From Hyaloscypha bicolor E (lineage: Eukaryota; Ascomycota; Leotiomycetes; Helotiales; Hyaloscyphaceae), in NCBI RefSeq assembly GCF_002865645.1, contig NW_020194560.1, forward strand, positions 62,001 to 126,000: DNA of 64,000 bases. Reading direction: 5' to 3'. Below the pieces are notes generated by a model. That model ran no database searches, was not told the DNA's origin, and saw only the letters and a program-made list of their open reading frames with translations. Below, in pieces: positions 1 through 13,100 of the stretch (position 1 is its first letter; the number at the start of each line of letters is the position of its first letter). The position numbers and the translations under genes were made by a program.

Positions 1-586
1 AAGCCGTAGTTTAGTGGCAAGGGCCACGTCAAAGGCGCAGGAAAGGAAAATGCGAGGTGTGCTTACTTCTCTCTCCCTAGTATTTGCACCACCCTGCCAT
101 TGCGATTGAGCTAGCCTCCATACATGGTAAATCCCCTACTCAATGGCCCTCTGCCCGCCGTACCGCTCAGTACCGTTCAGTTCCGACCATTTCTATCGGT
201 GTGTGTTAGATAGTGTACACAGTATTTAAGATACGCCCCACTCGGTGCGTATTATAACCAAAAGTTGTACGGATACCCCATAATATATACAACGATTGAT
301 ATTACCAGTCATATACACTGCATGTATTAGCACAGACATCACGGGCAGTATGTACCGTACGGTACGGCTCGGAACTAGATATATATTATATTAGCGATAT
401 TATCCGGCGTGTCTATTCAACACCCTAAATATCAGCCATCATAATGCTTATATTATGCTATCTAACGCAGTGACCTTTTCTATACCGAGGCGTATTACGT
501 TTTCGGATGATCTTCTGCCGTCCCGCACTATCGCTGTGCTCCCTTTCCTTTTCTAAATCGCATAATCTACCCGGTGTGATGAATCG
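1..586. other. No gene recognised; AT-leaning flank
   Basis: I see no supported coding region here. The stretch has several GTACCG-type motifs and a perfect 14-bp palindrome GTACCGTACGGTAC at 352-365. Short related motifs near 158-185 may be inverted-repeat debris, but no target duplication could be identified. Confidence 0.4.
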
Positions 587-870
587 CTACCGATTCACGC
601 TGCCGCCCCAGACGAGGGGCTCCATCCGCTTCTTCAGCAGATTTGGAAGTAGCGTGAAAGCGAAGGTAGTGTGGTCATTGATCTCAGTCAAGCAATAGAA
701 GCGGATTGGGGTCTCCCCATGAACAGCCCCAAGAATCGCGTAGAAGTGTTTGTTCGTAAGACCTACGCAGGCTGCTGTCACGATATCGAGGTGCTTGAAG
801 AGGTGCATGTGGAGTTCGGGAGCGAGCGTGAGAAGAGGGTGTTCCGTCGTGGGGTAGCTTGTGAACCATC
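587..870 (-). CDS. F-box-like protein, partial 3' exon
   Basis: The minus-strand frame ending at the stop at 587 reads LAPELHMHLFKHLD, then ACVGLTNKHFYAIL. This is the helix pattern of fungal F-box-like proteins (L-P-x-E-L-x-x-x-I-F-x-x-L-D, then C-x-x-L-T-x-K-x-F-Y). The family links substrates to the SKP1-cullin ubiquitin ligase, so that role is inferred from fold only. The frame meets a TGA near 870, just after a plausible TTTGCAG acceptor, so the true 5' part must join through another acceptor or the gene is truncated. No upstream exon is convincing between 870 and 2358. Similarity to the F-box region of the 49.3-kb gene is at motif level. It could be an intact small gene or a relic. Confidence 0.45.
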
Positions 871-2358
871 AGCAACTGCAAAGAAAGAAAGTGGTATCTG
901 AGTTACTGACCTTTGGTGCTTCCCTTCAAGCAGGTCCTTGGACCCGGAAGCGTGACTTTCAGGCGCCATAACTGTGAGAAAATGGTGATCTTGTGTGTCT
1001 TGCTAGATGTTTTCAGAGAAGTTGCAGGCGATCTTGAGGGAGATCAGATTTGACGTCTGTTGAAGGTCCCTTGCAAGCTTGTAAAGACTACAAACTTCCT
1101 CGCTTGAAGGAGGTACCCTCCCACAGCTCCAAAGCAAGCTCCCTTGCAAAGATAATTGAGACTAAGTTTGAACTCACTCTCACGAAGACCGGAAATTCTT
1201 GAAAAGTAAAATTTGTTTTTGTAATCGTAAAGCACGTCGAAATGCAGAAGAGACCCACGCGTGGGTAGTCACGTGACAAGAATTCATTTCTCCATTGGTG
1301 AAGTTTTGGTCCTGGACGACACAGTCAAAATCATGGCAAGTCCTTTTTAATTTAGTATTTCTGTATATAGCTCCGGTGACAGGAGCTCATTGGTACACAG
1401 AGAGATTCACAGCAGCTGGCTAGATGCAAAGTATGCAATATCCCTTTCGAAAACTGCCACATGAGGAGCTTGAGTTCATCGGAACCGAAAAACAGTCATG
1501 CTGTTGGAACGACTAAACCGGAGGCATGATGTTACAAGTGAATGAGATGCTGTGTAATTGAAACCGAAAAGAACGACCGTCAAAATCTTCGGAGATGAGA
1601 AGCATGACATGTTGGGCTGGAAACTCTCGGTGTCAAACTACTGTTAGCAAGAATTGCCCCCATCCACCTTGCGCGTAGTTGCTAGACTTGTATATTCCGT
1701 AGAACATGGATGACTGATTGATATTCGAGAAGAGGTGAGAGTGAAGAAAGAGAGCAAATTGGAGCCAGAAGTTGGCTGGTTGTGGCGGGTAAGACCTGGC
1801 CAATGGGAAGCTTCGGTCGATGACGTCCTTCCTTGACCTGGCCCACGAGGCTGACTCTCCGAACATCTTTCTCCATCATCTCGCAACACCATCCCCCGAG
1901 CTTTAGGAACAGCAACGTTATCTCTATACTGTGGCAATTTGCAACGGACTGAGCTTTTACGCCAGGAGCTGTGCGTTATTCAACAGACGTCACAGCTGGC
2001 GCCAATCGTTTTTAGCGCTGTGCAAGACGTCGCCGCAAAACCCGCCCACATTCCTCTCGAAGACATCGACGACAACGATCCCAGAAGAGACGAGTCAAGG
2101 TTCAAACACCTTGCCCATTCCTATCGGGTGATGCATATCCGTCAATTGTTTCTTGCGCCCACTTCCACATTTGTGTCTGGACGAATACGCAGTCTGTCGT
2201 CGCCGCCACCGCCCGTGCTGGCTTCAAGAGTCTAGCATTCGAGAAAAAGCCTCATATGTTTCGAAAGATCAGCAGATTAAGAAGTATTGAAATTGTACTA
2301 CTGCGACGACGAAGGCACCGAGTCAGACTCTGCGAGTTGAAACTAACCAGTTGTCACA
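871..2358. other. Intergenic, no supported gene
   Basis: Several short open frames occur on both strands, but none shows a family motif or convincing composition. The last few hundred bases are probably promoter and 5' leader of the CorA gene. Confidence 0.4.
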
Positions 2359-5139
2359 ATGTCTACCCCAGCCCCGCCTCGTTCCACGTCCTCTTCAAAT
2401 GCGAACGCGGAGAATCAGCATCCAAGACCAACGGCTCTGCAGATTCCTGAAATCAATGCAAACAATTCGAATTCCACATTGCGACCCGACGCTGTTACCC
2501 CACAAGCGATACCTAAGAAGAAGAGAAATCATCGCGGTGGGAGGAAGAAGCGGACGAGGAAGCAATCTTTTGCTGCCTCGACGGAAGATGGTTCCGGTAT
2601 GCCAGAAACTTTACAGCCACACCGGCGAGGCCCTTCGGAGAGTGCTGTGCGGAACAGTTTCTACCGACTGCAAGGCAGGAATCCAAGCAACACGAGTATC
2701 GAGAGTGAGGCACTGTTGGACCATAGGTGATGATTTGAAGCAAATCTATGTTGAAAGATTCTAATTTATGCTCCATAGGGACCAACAAAGTATGCGCCCA
2801 AGAAGATCCTCAACAATAGCTCAAAGTCCCTTTGGTGGCGGGATATACGACACCCCCACCTCATATCGACCCCAGTACCATAATCCATTCACATCTTCCA
2901 ATGATTCTACTCGCCGACCGAGAACTGCAAAGAACGAAAGTGATGAGGAGGATGATACGGTACAAGATGAAAGAGCCCCCCTCATATCCTCATCTTCTCG
3001 ATCGAAACTCTCTGGGCCGGGCGTTGGATATGGAGCGTACGGTGGGGAGAGCAAACTTAGCAGACATAATTCACAGCGACGGTCTTCCAGCAAATCCTCT
3101 TCGAGAAGTAGGAAGAGGACCATATTCGACAAGCAGAGTGCACCATTTCCGCAGCAGAGCGAAGAGTATAATGTTAATTATCCACCATCGATACCTGGCA
3201 GCCCTCGGCTCAGTGCTACAAATCGAGAGATGAGCTTTGGGGATATGATGGTCAGAGATGACTTTGCGCCATCACGAGCATCACCTGGAAGGGATCTTGA
3301 CGATGTCAGTGAACATGCAGTAGAAGACTCGCCTCGGAGAGAATCAGGTTTCGAACGGAGACATACGATTGCGTTGCAAGCAGAGGAAGACGTCTGCTTC
3401 CCAGTGGATATGTCAGAAATCGCGGACGAGGATATGCCTCAGCGGGAAGGAGCAGCTTTTCGACGTGAAGGGGGCCCAAGACGAAGGCGAGGGAAGTGGC
3501 CGGATTTATCAATTCTTGACGAATGGAGCAGGTTTGAAAAGGAGGGCCGGAGTGAGGAGAGGCGAGCAAAAAAAATCACCGAGCCACAATTGATCGGTGG
3601 ACGATTGCGACCAATCCACAAAGGCTGGCATCGGGCTGAAGATGACGCGCCCTATCGATTCACCTATTTCAACGAAGAGTTCCAAAGTACTATCCATAGC
3701 CAGACGATTTCCGAACTGGTCCAGGCAGGTGGCAATTTCCGAGAACTTTTCATCCCGGACCCACCAGAGCTGAGCGATAGCTCAGAATCGGACGATGAAG
3801 AGGAAGTTGGCCCTGGGGACGCGAGCTATATACATCATGTAGGTGGGACGAATGGAGATTCAAAGCCTCCAACACGTCACGGTTCTTTGATTGGTCAACC
3901 TCGACCAGAGTCCCGACCAGGGACCTCTGTAGCAGGATCTGAAGTGAAAGTTCCATCAAATGAAACTTCGGGTGAGGAGGCTACCCCCAACAACGGAATC
4001 AAGTCTCCTACCACGTTGAAATCGCCAAACATTGCGTCACAATTGGCGGCGAAGCCGAAAAGGTACGGAGAGCGTCCAACTTGGTGGTTGGATGTTTTAT
4101 CTCCAACTGATGCTGAGATGAAAGTTCTCTCCAAGACTTTCGGAATTCATCCTTTGACTGCAGAAGATATCATGCTGCAAGAAGCTCGAGAGAAGGTCGA
4201 GCTGTTCCGAAACTATTATTTCGTCAACTACCGTACTTTTGAGCAGGATATGAATAACGAGGACTTCCTGGAGCCGGTCAATATGTATGTGGTGGTTTTC
4301 AGGGAAGGGGTTCTCAGCTTCCACTTTTCGATGACACCACATCCTGCCAATGTTCGAAGACGAATTCGGCAATTGAAGGACTACCTAATCTTGTCATCTG
4401 ACTGGATATCTTACGCCATTATCGACGATATAACAGATGTCTTTGCACCCCTTATTCAAAGCATCGAAGACGAAGTCGACGATATCGATGATGCTATCTT
4501 GAAGCTACACGCTCCACCCACCGCGGACGATAAATCTAACAAGGATAACGAAAAACGCTCTGAGTTCGGAGATGGAACGTCAGGTGAGAGTGGCGGCGAT
4601 ATGTTGCGTCGAGTCGGCGATTGCAGAAAGAAAGTTATGGGATTGTATCGTCTACTCGGCAATAAAGCAGATGTAATCAAAGGCTTTGCAAAGCGGTGTA
4701 ACGAGCGATGGGAAGTTGCGCCAAGGAGCGAGATTGGGTTGTATTTGGGCGATATCCAAGACCACATCGTAACGATGACGGGGAACTTGTCCCATTACGA
4801 GAAGTCAGTTTCCCTCTCCACTTACCATCCCCCCCTCTCCCAGATACTAACGCTTGACGTAGGATCCTCGCCCGCTCCCATGGCAACTACTTAGCACAAA
4901 TCAACATCCGCATGAACGAGCGACAAGAGCAGACCGCGGACGTACTCGGCAAACTAACCGTCCTCGGTACCATCGTGCTTCCTATGAATATCATCACGGG
5001 ACTGTGGGGAATGAATGTTTGGGTCCCGGGACAGGAGTATGAGGGGGATTTGACGTGGTTTTGGTGCTTGGCTGCGGGATTGCTCGCGTTCGGGTTTAGT
5101 TGCTTTTATATTGCGAAGAAGGTTTATGGTATTGTTTGA
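2359..5139 (+). CDS. CorA-type Mg2+ transporter, ALR1/MNR2 family
   Basis: Three exons (2359-2726, 2779-4803, 4863-5139) joined by introns of 52 and 59 nt give 889 residues. About 550 N-terminal residues are Ser/Arg-rich and disordered. The CorA domain begins near ERPTWWLDVLSP and ends in two closely spaced membrane helices. The signature GMN tripeptide occurs as GLWGMNVWVPGQ after the first helix, and the last exon carries both helices plus a short tail. Established family role: Mg2+ uptake at the plasma membrane (ALR1) or release from the vacuole (MNR2). The length suits either, so the location is not decided. Both splice junctions restore one frame exactly, and the GMN exon would be lost without the second intron. 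The start MSTPAPP follows an in-frame gap and begins the long open exon. Confidence 0.93.
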
Positions 5140-5562
5140 AGGAGGTGAAAGAGGGCTGTACATATGGTTGGGATGGGAGATGGGAGCAGGGGTTGTATAT
5201 ACAGATTGTTACGATGCATGGATGGAAGACTGTAGATTGGATACACGGGACATAAGATAGCCCCGGTTTGAATATGAGGGCAGTACATAAAAATTTAGTA
5301 ATGATGAGAATGTTGGATACGGTACTAATTTTATATGCACGGGTACAGGCAGCGAGATGGAGAGGAGCAACAAAATTATATTCACTTGCATCTAGTAAGA
5401 TAAACAAGAAATGGATGCGAAGTCCCGCAATTGCTCGAGCCCAATTAATGTTTCCAAACTCTCTCGTTCGGGTCCAGCTTATGCCAGCATGGCCATGCGA
5501 AGAGCCGCGATCCGGTCTTACCTTTCATCGTAATCTCAATCGAGACTTCGGACACAGGTGTT

Positions 5563-6474
5563 TTATTCCTCACCCACTGAGTAGAGACCTTCCGCCTCTT
5601 GGTACCCGAACGTCGAATAGTACTCAGAGTTACTGTACTCTTCTCCTTCTGAGATGTAACTTACATGCTCAAAGTCCTCGTCATTTTCATAATCACCATC
5701 GCATAATTCTTCTCTGTACATAACGGGCAAGTGCTATGCTCGTGAAACCAGCGCTTAATACATTTCTCACCGAAGACATGACCACACAGTAGCTTGCAAG
5801 GGTCATGCGCAAGGCCGTATGGTTCCAGGCATATTGTAAGATCTTACAAGTGGGGTCGATGGGATTGTAGATGGGGGTTAGGAAGTAAGGTGTTGTTTCA
5901 TTAGAGGGAGGCAACGGACGAGGGTCATCATTCTGCATCTCCGTCTCGTCACCGTCTGAGGACAGTGTATGCAATATGTGCAGGGAATTGGTGAGGTCAT
6001 GAGAGGGAAACCAGGAGAGCAACTCGTTGGAGGAAAAGGATCCTTCATCAGGCGAATAGGACAACGTATTTGAACCACTTGGATATCCTGGGTAGACAGC
6101 CTCCCGCTCCTCGGCCTCCATGTCATCGGTGTCTTGGGAGTCGGACAGAGCTCTCTGGTAGTTTTGATTCTGATATGGCCGCTGAGTTTCGGGAGACTCA
6201 TCAGCGCCTGAGGCCTCCTTGTTCTCAAATTCTTCTCTATAAGCAATCTGTCTCTTGCTATCACGCTCCTCGTGGTGGGTAAGGTCCTCCTGCCTGGCGT
6301 CATCTCGTCCTTGCATAACTTCAACTTGGCCGTCGCGGTCAGCTTGTTGATATGATGGCGAGGCGTGACCCTCGCTGTTCAGCGACTGTGGAGTTCTGTT
6401 TGAACGGGTAGTTTGGCCTGTGAGTCGACAAGCCGTGTTGATGGCGACCTTTGGATTCTTGGCAGAGGAGTGTC
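5563..6474 (-). pseudogene. RING-finger protein gene with two frame-breaking insertions
   Basis: The main frame codes an acidic, Ser/Gln-rich N-terminal part down to TCKI near 5840. The RING motif then continues in another frame (CLEPYGLAHDPCKLLCGHVF, then EKCIKRWF and TCPLC), and the acidic tail GDYENDEDFEHV to the stop at 5563 is in a third frame. Removing 8 nt (TTACAATA or a rotation) after CKI gives the normal C-x2-C start CKIC. Removing 2 nt after CPLC gives CREEL, the usual RING ending. Neither gap can be an intron at 8 or 2 nt. A 3' splice site TTACAG at 6475-6480 marks the start of this exon; the first exon upstream is unsure. RING proteins are mostly E3 ubiquitin ligases. As written, the sequence cannot make an intact RING, so it is a pseudogene unless the assembly is wrong. 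Confidence 0.65.
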
Positions 6475-7778
6475 CTGTAATATTTGATCGTCGTGTTATT
6501 AATACGTCGAGTGAAAATCGAGGCTAAAGTTTTCCTTGATTGTGGATATACATAGTTCGAATTGTGTCAGAGACCATAGTTCAAACTGCCTTCAGGCATT
6601 CCGATCGCCAGACTTGTGACGTAAATCGGGGCTGTTCTTCCTATCCTGTCATTTACTTTGATTAGCCTTTGCTGTAATTGATTTCCGCATACAAAGGCTT
6701 CCAAATTGTGTATACTTTTGAACTACAAAGAGTGTTCAGGCAACGGAAAGCTTCAATTACGTACTGTATTTGGGTTGTCTATTGTCCTTGCGCTTCCCGC
6801 CTTTGTCTTATTGTTCCAGAACAAAAGGCAATTGTTGACTTGCCGTTAGTACGGAGCTGTGGCTTGATCACTAGGTTATCGGCACAGATGTGGCGCTGGA
6901 ATTCAGGGATTATTCTTGCCAGATTTGCTGATTGTTCCGAAAGGAAATTGTTGAGGACGGTTAACCTTTTGTTAGCTTTAGCACCCCAGCCAGCCCTGGA
7001 GAAGCACCCTTAAAGCTCAAGCGAGCCCAGCAGTTTCTCATTGTGATTAAGCCTTACAGAGGCACTATAGGCTCTGAACGTTGTGTCCTCCTTGGAAAGT
7101 TCCTGAACGTTCATACACACTCCGCAACAGAAATAAAAGGACGAAATGACTTTAATCACGTGAATACATTCTTCTCCTCTCCCCATTTGCCAAGTTTCCA
7201 GGAGGTTCAATGCACTGTTCGCTCGTCAAGAACTTTGTTAATTAATCGACGTTGAAACTCAATTTTCTTCGGTCTCAAATCAAGCTTTCTTCGCGCACTT
7301 CCCGTCCTAGCTTACCTGTGGTTCACAACATTCTAATTTCACGTGGATTAACCCTCACTCCATATTCAGCTAGTTCAGACCATTTTTCAAAAATGGCGAG
7401 TAGATATACAGTTGATTTGGTAACTATTCAAAGTCCGTTAATTTATATGAAACAGAAAAACCAATTATTCTCTGTCACGTTGCATCTTTGGAACAGTATT
7501 GGCTTAAACTGATTGCATTGCATTGGTTGGAAGCAAATATGGATAGCTAAGAATAAAAGGAAGTCTCACTGATTCTTAGTGTGAGGCTGTTGTCTCTTTC
7601 TTTCGCACCCAACAGCATGAGGGTAGGCATGTACCCGAGACATGCAGAATATCAAGCCTCGGTCCTCACCGTTCATTCACTCCCTCGGAGGGCCTGACTT
7701 CGTAGGTGAAACCCTGGTTCGGGTGGTAAAACCCTTTGAGAAATGAGTCCCTGAAATAGTGTAGAGCTCATGACTTCT
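6475..7778. other. Intergenic, first exon of RING gene probably inside
   Basis: The missing 5' exon of the RING gene should lie within the first ~150 bases, where ATGCCTGAAGGC near 6600 is a candidate start on the minus strand. The rest shows only short open frames without motifs. Nothing further is recognised. Confidence 0.35.
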
Positions 7779-7997
7779 CTATGTCTCGAAACCCGGGTCT
7801 TCTCCGTATGCCTTTCGCTGCTTTTCATCACGCTTCTTACGAAGCTCAAGATCTGTTTGCTTATCGCTGCCTCGGTGCACATCTTTGTGGTGTTTGCGAA
7901 CCTGGTTCCCTGCTTTTCCAAGTTTGGACCAGCCCTGCTCCGCCTTTTCCGCAGCTCGAATGACCTTGTCGAAGCGTTTGTAGGTATTTGAAGGCAT
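7779..7997 (-). CDS. Small lysine-rich hypothetical protein
   Basis: A 72-residue open frame has composition unlike the noise around it: helical, rich in Lys, Arg, Glu and Gln, with KLGKAGNQVRKHHKDVHRG in the middle and ending GEDPGFET. There is no signal peptide or membrane segment. A longer open frame on the same strand (7673-8389) overlaps in another register but looks low in sense. I do not recognise a family. It may be a real small gene, one exon of a larger one, or chance. Confidence 0.35.
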   Translation of the reverse strand: MPSNTYKRFDKVIRAAEKAEQGWSKLGKAGNQVRKHHKDVHRGSDKQTDLELRKKRDEKQRKAYGEDPGFET

Positions 7998-8741
7998 CGT
8001 GGTCTGGTGTTTTTGAGTTGAACCGAGGAAGTTATTGTATAAACCAGTTTCCTTGGTACTGAAATATGCAAAATACTCTGGGGATAAGGACTGGTGAAGT
8101 TTGTGTGGACAGTCTGGGTGTTGATGTTTGATATGATTTGGATATCAAGGAGGGTTGGGACTTGGACAAGAAATTTCTCTGAGCTTAAAGGCGATCTTGG
8201 ATTGTTCTTCCAATTGAACAAAGTATCATTCTTTGGCGCTCGTCTATGCAGCGTCCGTGGCGAATTCGGGCCACACGGAGCGGTTAGCGGTTGGGTGGGA
8301 AAAGGGAGGACCATTGCGACATCGAACAAAGAATTCAGGGGCAGGCAGTAGGCTGGCTTAGCATCCTTCATGTCAGCTTCCGAGCACACGGGGGTTCAGG
8401 CTTTCATTGTGATCTCAGCACTGTTCAGAGTAATGAATTTTCTTCTTGTTTCATGTTTCATACCCGCGGATTAATAGGAAGGAGTAACAGGACTGTAGCT
8501 GCTGCTTTCGGGAGTCTGCGCAGAAATGTACGAGCATGTTCAGTGGGGAAAGGGCGGGCACCTCTGCGAAACCGTATATCATCTCGGTTTATGGAGTTAT
8601 GAGCATTATGCCAGAAAGTGTTCCAAAGAATGGGCTTTTTTGGTGTGGGGCGTCGTTCTATCCCGCAGTGTGGTTTACGGTATGCTTTTACAATGAATAA
8701 TACCACTGTATCATCCTTTTGTGCTATTCAATATTCATGTC
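7998..8741. other. No supported gene
   Basis: Open frames are present on both strands, but none has recognisable motifs. The last part is the 3' flank of the glyoxalase-like gene. Confidence 0.35.
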
Positions 8742-9578
8742 TCAAACCGAATTTGACTCGGATTCATACTCTACATCGAATTTTATTGTTCGACCTGATT
8801 CATTTGATGGACCAGTTACTCCAATTAGTAAGTCACCCAATAGAACGCCTTTCTCAGCTACCAACCTCTGCGGCCCCGCCTCCATGGGTTCCTGAATGCC
8901 CAAAATGACCTTTCCATGCCCCTCCACAAGGCGCAAACTCCCGACTTCGAACCTCCCTAAACTGGCATCTAGAGAACTGTTCTTGGAATCCAGTATACCC
9001 TCGCAAGCTTTTGACAAATCTCCCACTCTCTCCTTGGGAACGTAAATCTTCAATCCCGCAATACCGTAAGCCCCGCTCGGATGAGAAGTACTCTCCTTCG
9101 AGAACGGAACCCTCAAGCCTCGAGCCGTAACATCGTGACAGAAAAACGGTGTTTCTCCTCTCTTTGTTGGTGGTTCCGGAACCGTGACTTTCCATTTCAA
9201 CACTTGTGCATCCTCCTTCGTTCTGCCTCCAACAGCAGGTGGCTCATATTTCAGCCCCAAGGCAGCCTTCTCAAGTCTACTTTTCAGAACTTCATAATTA
9301 TCGTCTGCATCTCCTTGGCTACTGAGCGCGAAATCAATGACCCCCACCTCTTTATCACCCCAGCGATGTCCGACTCGGTGCTTCGGGTCATCGTCGACGA
9401 AGGCGATCAGCTCAAGATACGAGCCGTCTTGGAAGACAACGAGTTTGTTTTCCGTTTGACCGCCGGCATGGCGACCTCCTGGTATGATTGTAAAGTTGTC
9501 TGTCAGCCATTTGGGGGGACTGAGGACGGCTTTGTGTGGGAGGAGGATGACGATGTGGTCGAGATAGACGGGGGTCAT
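8742..9578 (-). CDS. Glyoxalase-like domain protein
   Basis: A single-exon frame of 278 residues. The N-terminus has the vicinal-oxygen-chelate pattern of the Glyoxalase_3-like family: LDHIVI with a metal-ligand-type His, the glycine turn PGGRHAGGQTEN, and YLELIAF with a ligand-type Glu. Later, GAYGIAGLKIYV starts the second half of the fold. Fungal members are usually about 250-300 residues and their substrate is unknown, so a glyoxalase activity should not be assumed. There is no signal peptide; the protein is probably cytosolic. The start MTPVYLDHIV puts the first strand at the very N-terminus, as in relatives. Confidence 0.85.
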   Translation of the reverse strand: MTPVYLDHIVILLPHKAVLSPPKWLTDNFTIIPGGRHAGGQTENKLVVFQDGSYLELIAFVDDDPKHRVGHRWGDKEVGVIDFALSSQGDADDNYEVLKSRLEKAALGLKYEPPAVGGRTKEDAQVLKWKVTVPEPPTKRGETPFFCHDVTARGLRVPFSKESTSHPSGAYGIAGLKIYVPKERVGDLSKACEGILDSKNSSLDASLGRFEVGSLRLVEGHGKVILGIQEPMEAGPQRLVAEKGVLLGDLLIGVTGPSNESGRTIKFDVEYESESNSV

Positions 9579-10182
9579 TGTCGGCTAGCAGATAAAAAAG
9601 ACGTTGATAAGTCGGCAGAAACCAGGGAGAGCTACTATTTGTATGAGATTATATATGAAGATGAGGCTTTATTGAACTCGCGGTAGGAACTGGTGCCTCA
9701 AACGCGATCGATGACGTGATAGGTGCATGATGTGAACATTGCTGGCAAAGGTGGGGTAATTGAGCGCTGTCCATAAAAGCTGACATTGTAGCAGTACTTA
9801 CGTGTCTTATGCGATAGCCGCCCTGCTACTACCAAACTCCTCCTTTCACTTGATCTTTATCATTTCACGGCGAGCAAGAAAGGAGCCATTATCAGGGCCC
9901 AATTTCTTGTTTGCAGGTTCAGAAATCCGCTCGGGAGGCCATTAACATTGATTCAAGTCCACGTGAACGAAGGAATAGTATCGCATAATTGCCGAACTTC
10001 CAAAAAGCCTGCATTGAAGCCAAATTGTAGCCGGGCTTGGTTGCTGCGTTCCTGATCTCCCGAATTACCTATCTTTAAAGGAGTGCTCGCTTAACCCCTA
10101 TCCCGCTAAGCGGGGGCGGCAGAATGTCAAACTCCCCTCTTTTCCTCGCCACATTCCCCAAAGTCACCCAATATCCAACGCC
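9579..10182. other. Intergenic
   Basis: No coding region is seen. It holds the promoter of the glyoxalase-like gene and the 3' end of the next gene, both on the minus strand. Confidence 0.4.
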
Positions 10183-13100
10183 CTAAGCTGCAGCCGACTT
10201 TCTCGGCCTTCCCCTTCCCCTTCCCTTCAGCGTAGGTGTCGCATTATAAAGATCCTCCTTCACCCCATTATCTTCATCGGCCTTGACCCCAGGCTCTTCC
10301 GATCCAGCGTCCACAAAGATCGTAGATCCATTCGGCCCCTCCACAAGAGAACCGTCTAAGTTCTTCTCCCACGCATTAAGCTCACCCCACGGAGTGGGAG
10401 CGCTCGTCTTCGGCCGTTTGATAACTGGTGCATCGCTGTTGCTGTTTCGTCGTTTCTGGGAGACGGATGAGGATGTGGAAAGCCCTCCGGGCTTTTGGAA
10501 AGATGCTCTCTGTCGTCTGTTAAGGTTCTCCACGGATTCGGTCCTTTGTGTCCTCAATACTTTCACGTTGTGCCGATCAAATAAGGCATAGACAGCATTG
10601 AAAGCCCGGGTAATCTCTTCATGAGTTTCCACTGGCATTAGTGGAAATGAGGTCTTGATTTGTAAGGTCAATTTCACAATGTATTCTTTGAGCTGTCGAA
10701 ACTCGGCCTTGGTTTTGTAGTTTTTACCGAACATGCGGTCCGTTCCCGTTTGTTTCACAACAAGTGCCGCTAGCCTACTAGCCTCGGAGGCAGAAAAATT
10801 GACTGCACTTGGACTGGCAACGTTCAGGTCTAGCCACTGTTTTGTCGCGAGCTCGAGGATATTTAGTCGAGTAAACGCTGCGGACTGGAGATTCTGATCG
10901 GCTTTGGGACCTTTCTCTTGCGTCTTTGACAAGGCAGTCTGGAGGGCTTTGTAGTTCTCGTGCTTGAAGTCTATCAGCTGCAAGACAGCCCATTCCATCC
11001 GGAGGTTAGGCTGATTGTCGTTATTTTCAAAACATCTCAGAATCTGATCGACCCGGTCTTGGAGAGTCGTCTCATCCAGTTCAATTTTCTTGTCCCTGAG
11101 TAGTTGCTCTCCCCACCTGGTTTCCGCCACTTCTTTGGCAATCCTAATCCTCGTCTCTTCCGGCTCATCCAACCAGGTTGCAACAGGCACAGTATCTCGA
11201 CCGATGAGTTTGTACTGACCAAGGTAAGCATTCTGATCGGTGCCCATCTTCAAAATGATTGGATAACAGGACCCAATTGTTCCATTATCTGACTTGCCCT
11301 GTACCAACATCAGAGCACCGTGAACGCCAAGTCTAGGTGCATATCGGTGGAGTTCCGCGTTGACGCGGATGATCGTCCGCCATGGTACGATTTGATTCTC
11401 CCTATCAGGGCTGATCTTGGAGAACGTGTATTCGCGACCGCCGATATGTTGTTGTATGAATTTTGAAGAGAAAGTCTGCAATCCAGACGGAAGATGTATC
11501 CTGGGTGGGGGAGGCAAGGCTTTGAGAGTATCCTCAACATTGCGTTCTTTTGGGGGTTGAAAACCATTGGTCTTCACTACTGGATTCGGTTTGGAGGGAG
11601 TTGCCTTTGCCGGCTGCAGAGATTCATGGGGGGTCTTCCTCACACCTTGGACGTTTCCAGCAGGAGTTGAATAGTCCTGCCTAGAGGTCTGTATTGATGA
11701 AACATATGGAGCTAGAGAATTCTTCATCGGCGTACGATTCTGGGCTGATATTTTGATCGACGTTGTTGTATCGCTTGAAGATTGTTGAACAGAAGGCTGA
11801 GGTGTCATTGATGATTCCAGTGAGGCGGCGTGGCCTGTGGATTCATTCGTTGTTCGGATTTGATCGAGAACATTCCGAATATCTGCATTGGTCACAATGC
11901 GACTCATCGGGGCCCTTGGAAGGTTATGGCAACGGCGGTCGATCTCTTCGGTCAACAATTGAGATGCTCTAGCAGCATTCACTTCTTTGCTCAATTTGGC
12001 GAGAAGATACAACGTCTTGTCGCCTGCTGTGTGGCCTTCTGGAAGCATGTACGATGGTAAAGCGCGCTGTGGCACGTCGACCCAGTTTTGATGGATCGTC
12101 TTAAGTTCGCGAACGTGTCCGAGTAAGCATCATCGTCTAATGTTTGGATGGGAGTACAAAAACCTTTCTATTAGTATCCAACTCATTGTGATTTTGAACG
12201 AGGCTGTTGATCCTGTCTTCTGGCCCCAATGCTAGTTCTTTGTACGCCATGTCCCTGCCTTCTTGTAAGCTTGCCTCTCGGGCAGATTTGAGCTCGTCGT
12301 CATGAGTCCGCTTCAATACTTTTAAGTCCAATTTCTGGGGCTCATTGATGTTTTGACCAGAATATGTTTTGCGTCCGGCATCGTATCCGAGCTGGTAGGA
12401 ATCATTTTTGACTTTGTCGAGCTGATCGAGGTAGTTTCGTTGCAGAGCAAGTCGTTCTCCTTCGTTGACAGCATGGAGATCCTTGATTGCCTTATCCTTC
12501 CCAGCAAGCTCACCTTCGCGCCTTGCGTTGGCAAGCCGTACGCTCAACTCCTCTGAATGCTTTTTCGCAAGGTCTTTCAAGGCGTTGATTTGCATCTGAC
12601 AACCCGAAATCTTCGCCACAGCATCATGTTTGGCTCCCTGCTCTGTGTGTAATTGCCTTTTCAATTCATCGGCCTCTTTCTTGAGTTTATTCACCTTAAT
12701 CTCGTGCTTCGATTTGAGTGTATGTTCCAACTCTTGGATTTGTTTCGTTCGAACCATGTCTAACATTGTATCAACCATGCGAGAGTGGAGTGCAGAGAGC
12801 CCTTTGACTAGCCCATGCACATTCTTCGCTTGCTCGCATGTGCTCCCTACTTCCTCTTTAATTGTTCGTTCTGTTTCACCTACTGCCACCGACTGCGCGT
12901 CGTCGTTTTTAGTTGGACTGGCTTCCTCAAGTTGAGATCGATTTCCGTTTTCGCCTTGACTTGAGACTTCACTGGGGCCATTTGGCGGCAAGTCTTCATG
13001 TCGAGTAGCGTCTTCAATCTCCTGATCAGAATGATGACATGAATCATCCACTTCCTCTTCGGCTAGAGCTCCCGTATCTCGTTGCTGTCTCATAGCTGCT

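Noticed and set aside
6678..7013. 111-residue plus-strand frame
   Set aside because: No motif, odd composition and no splice context; probably chance.
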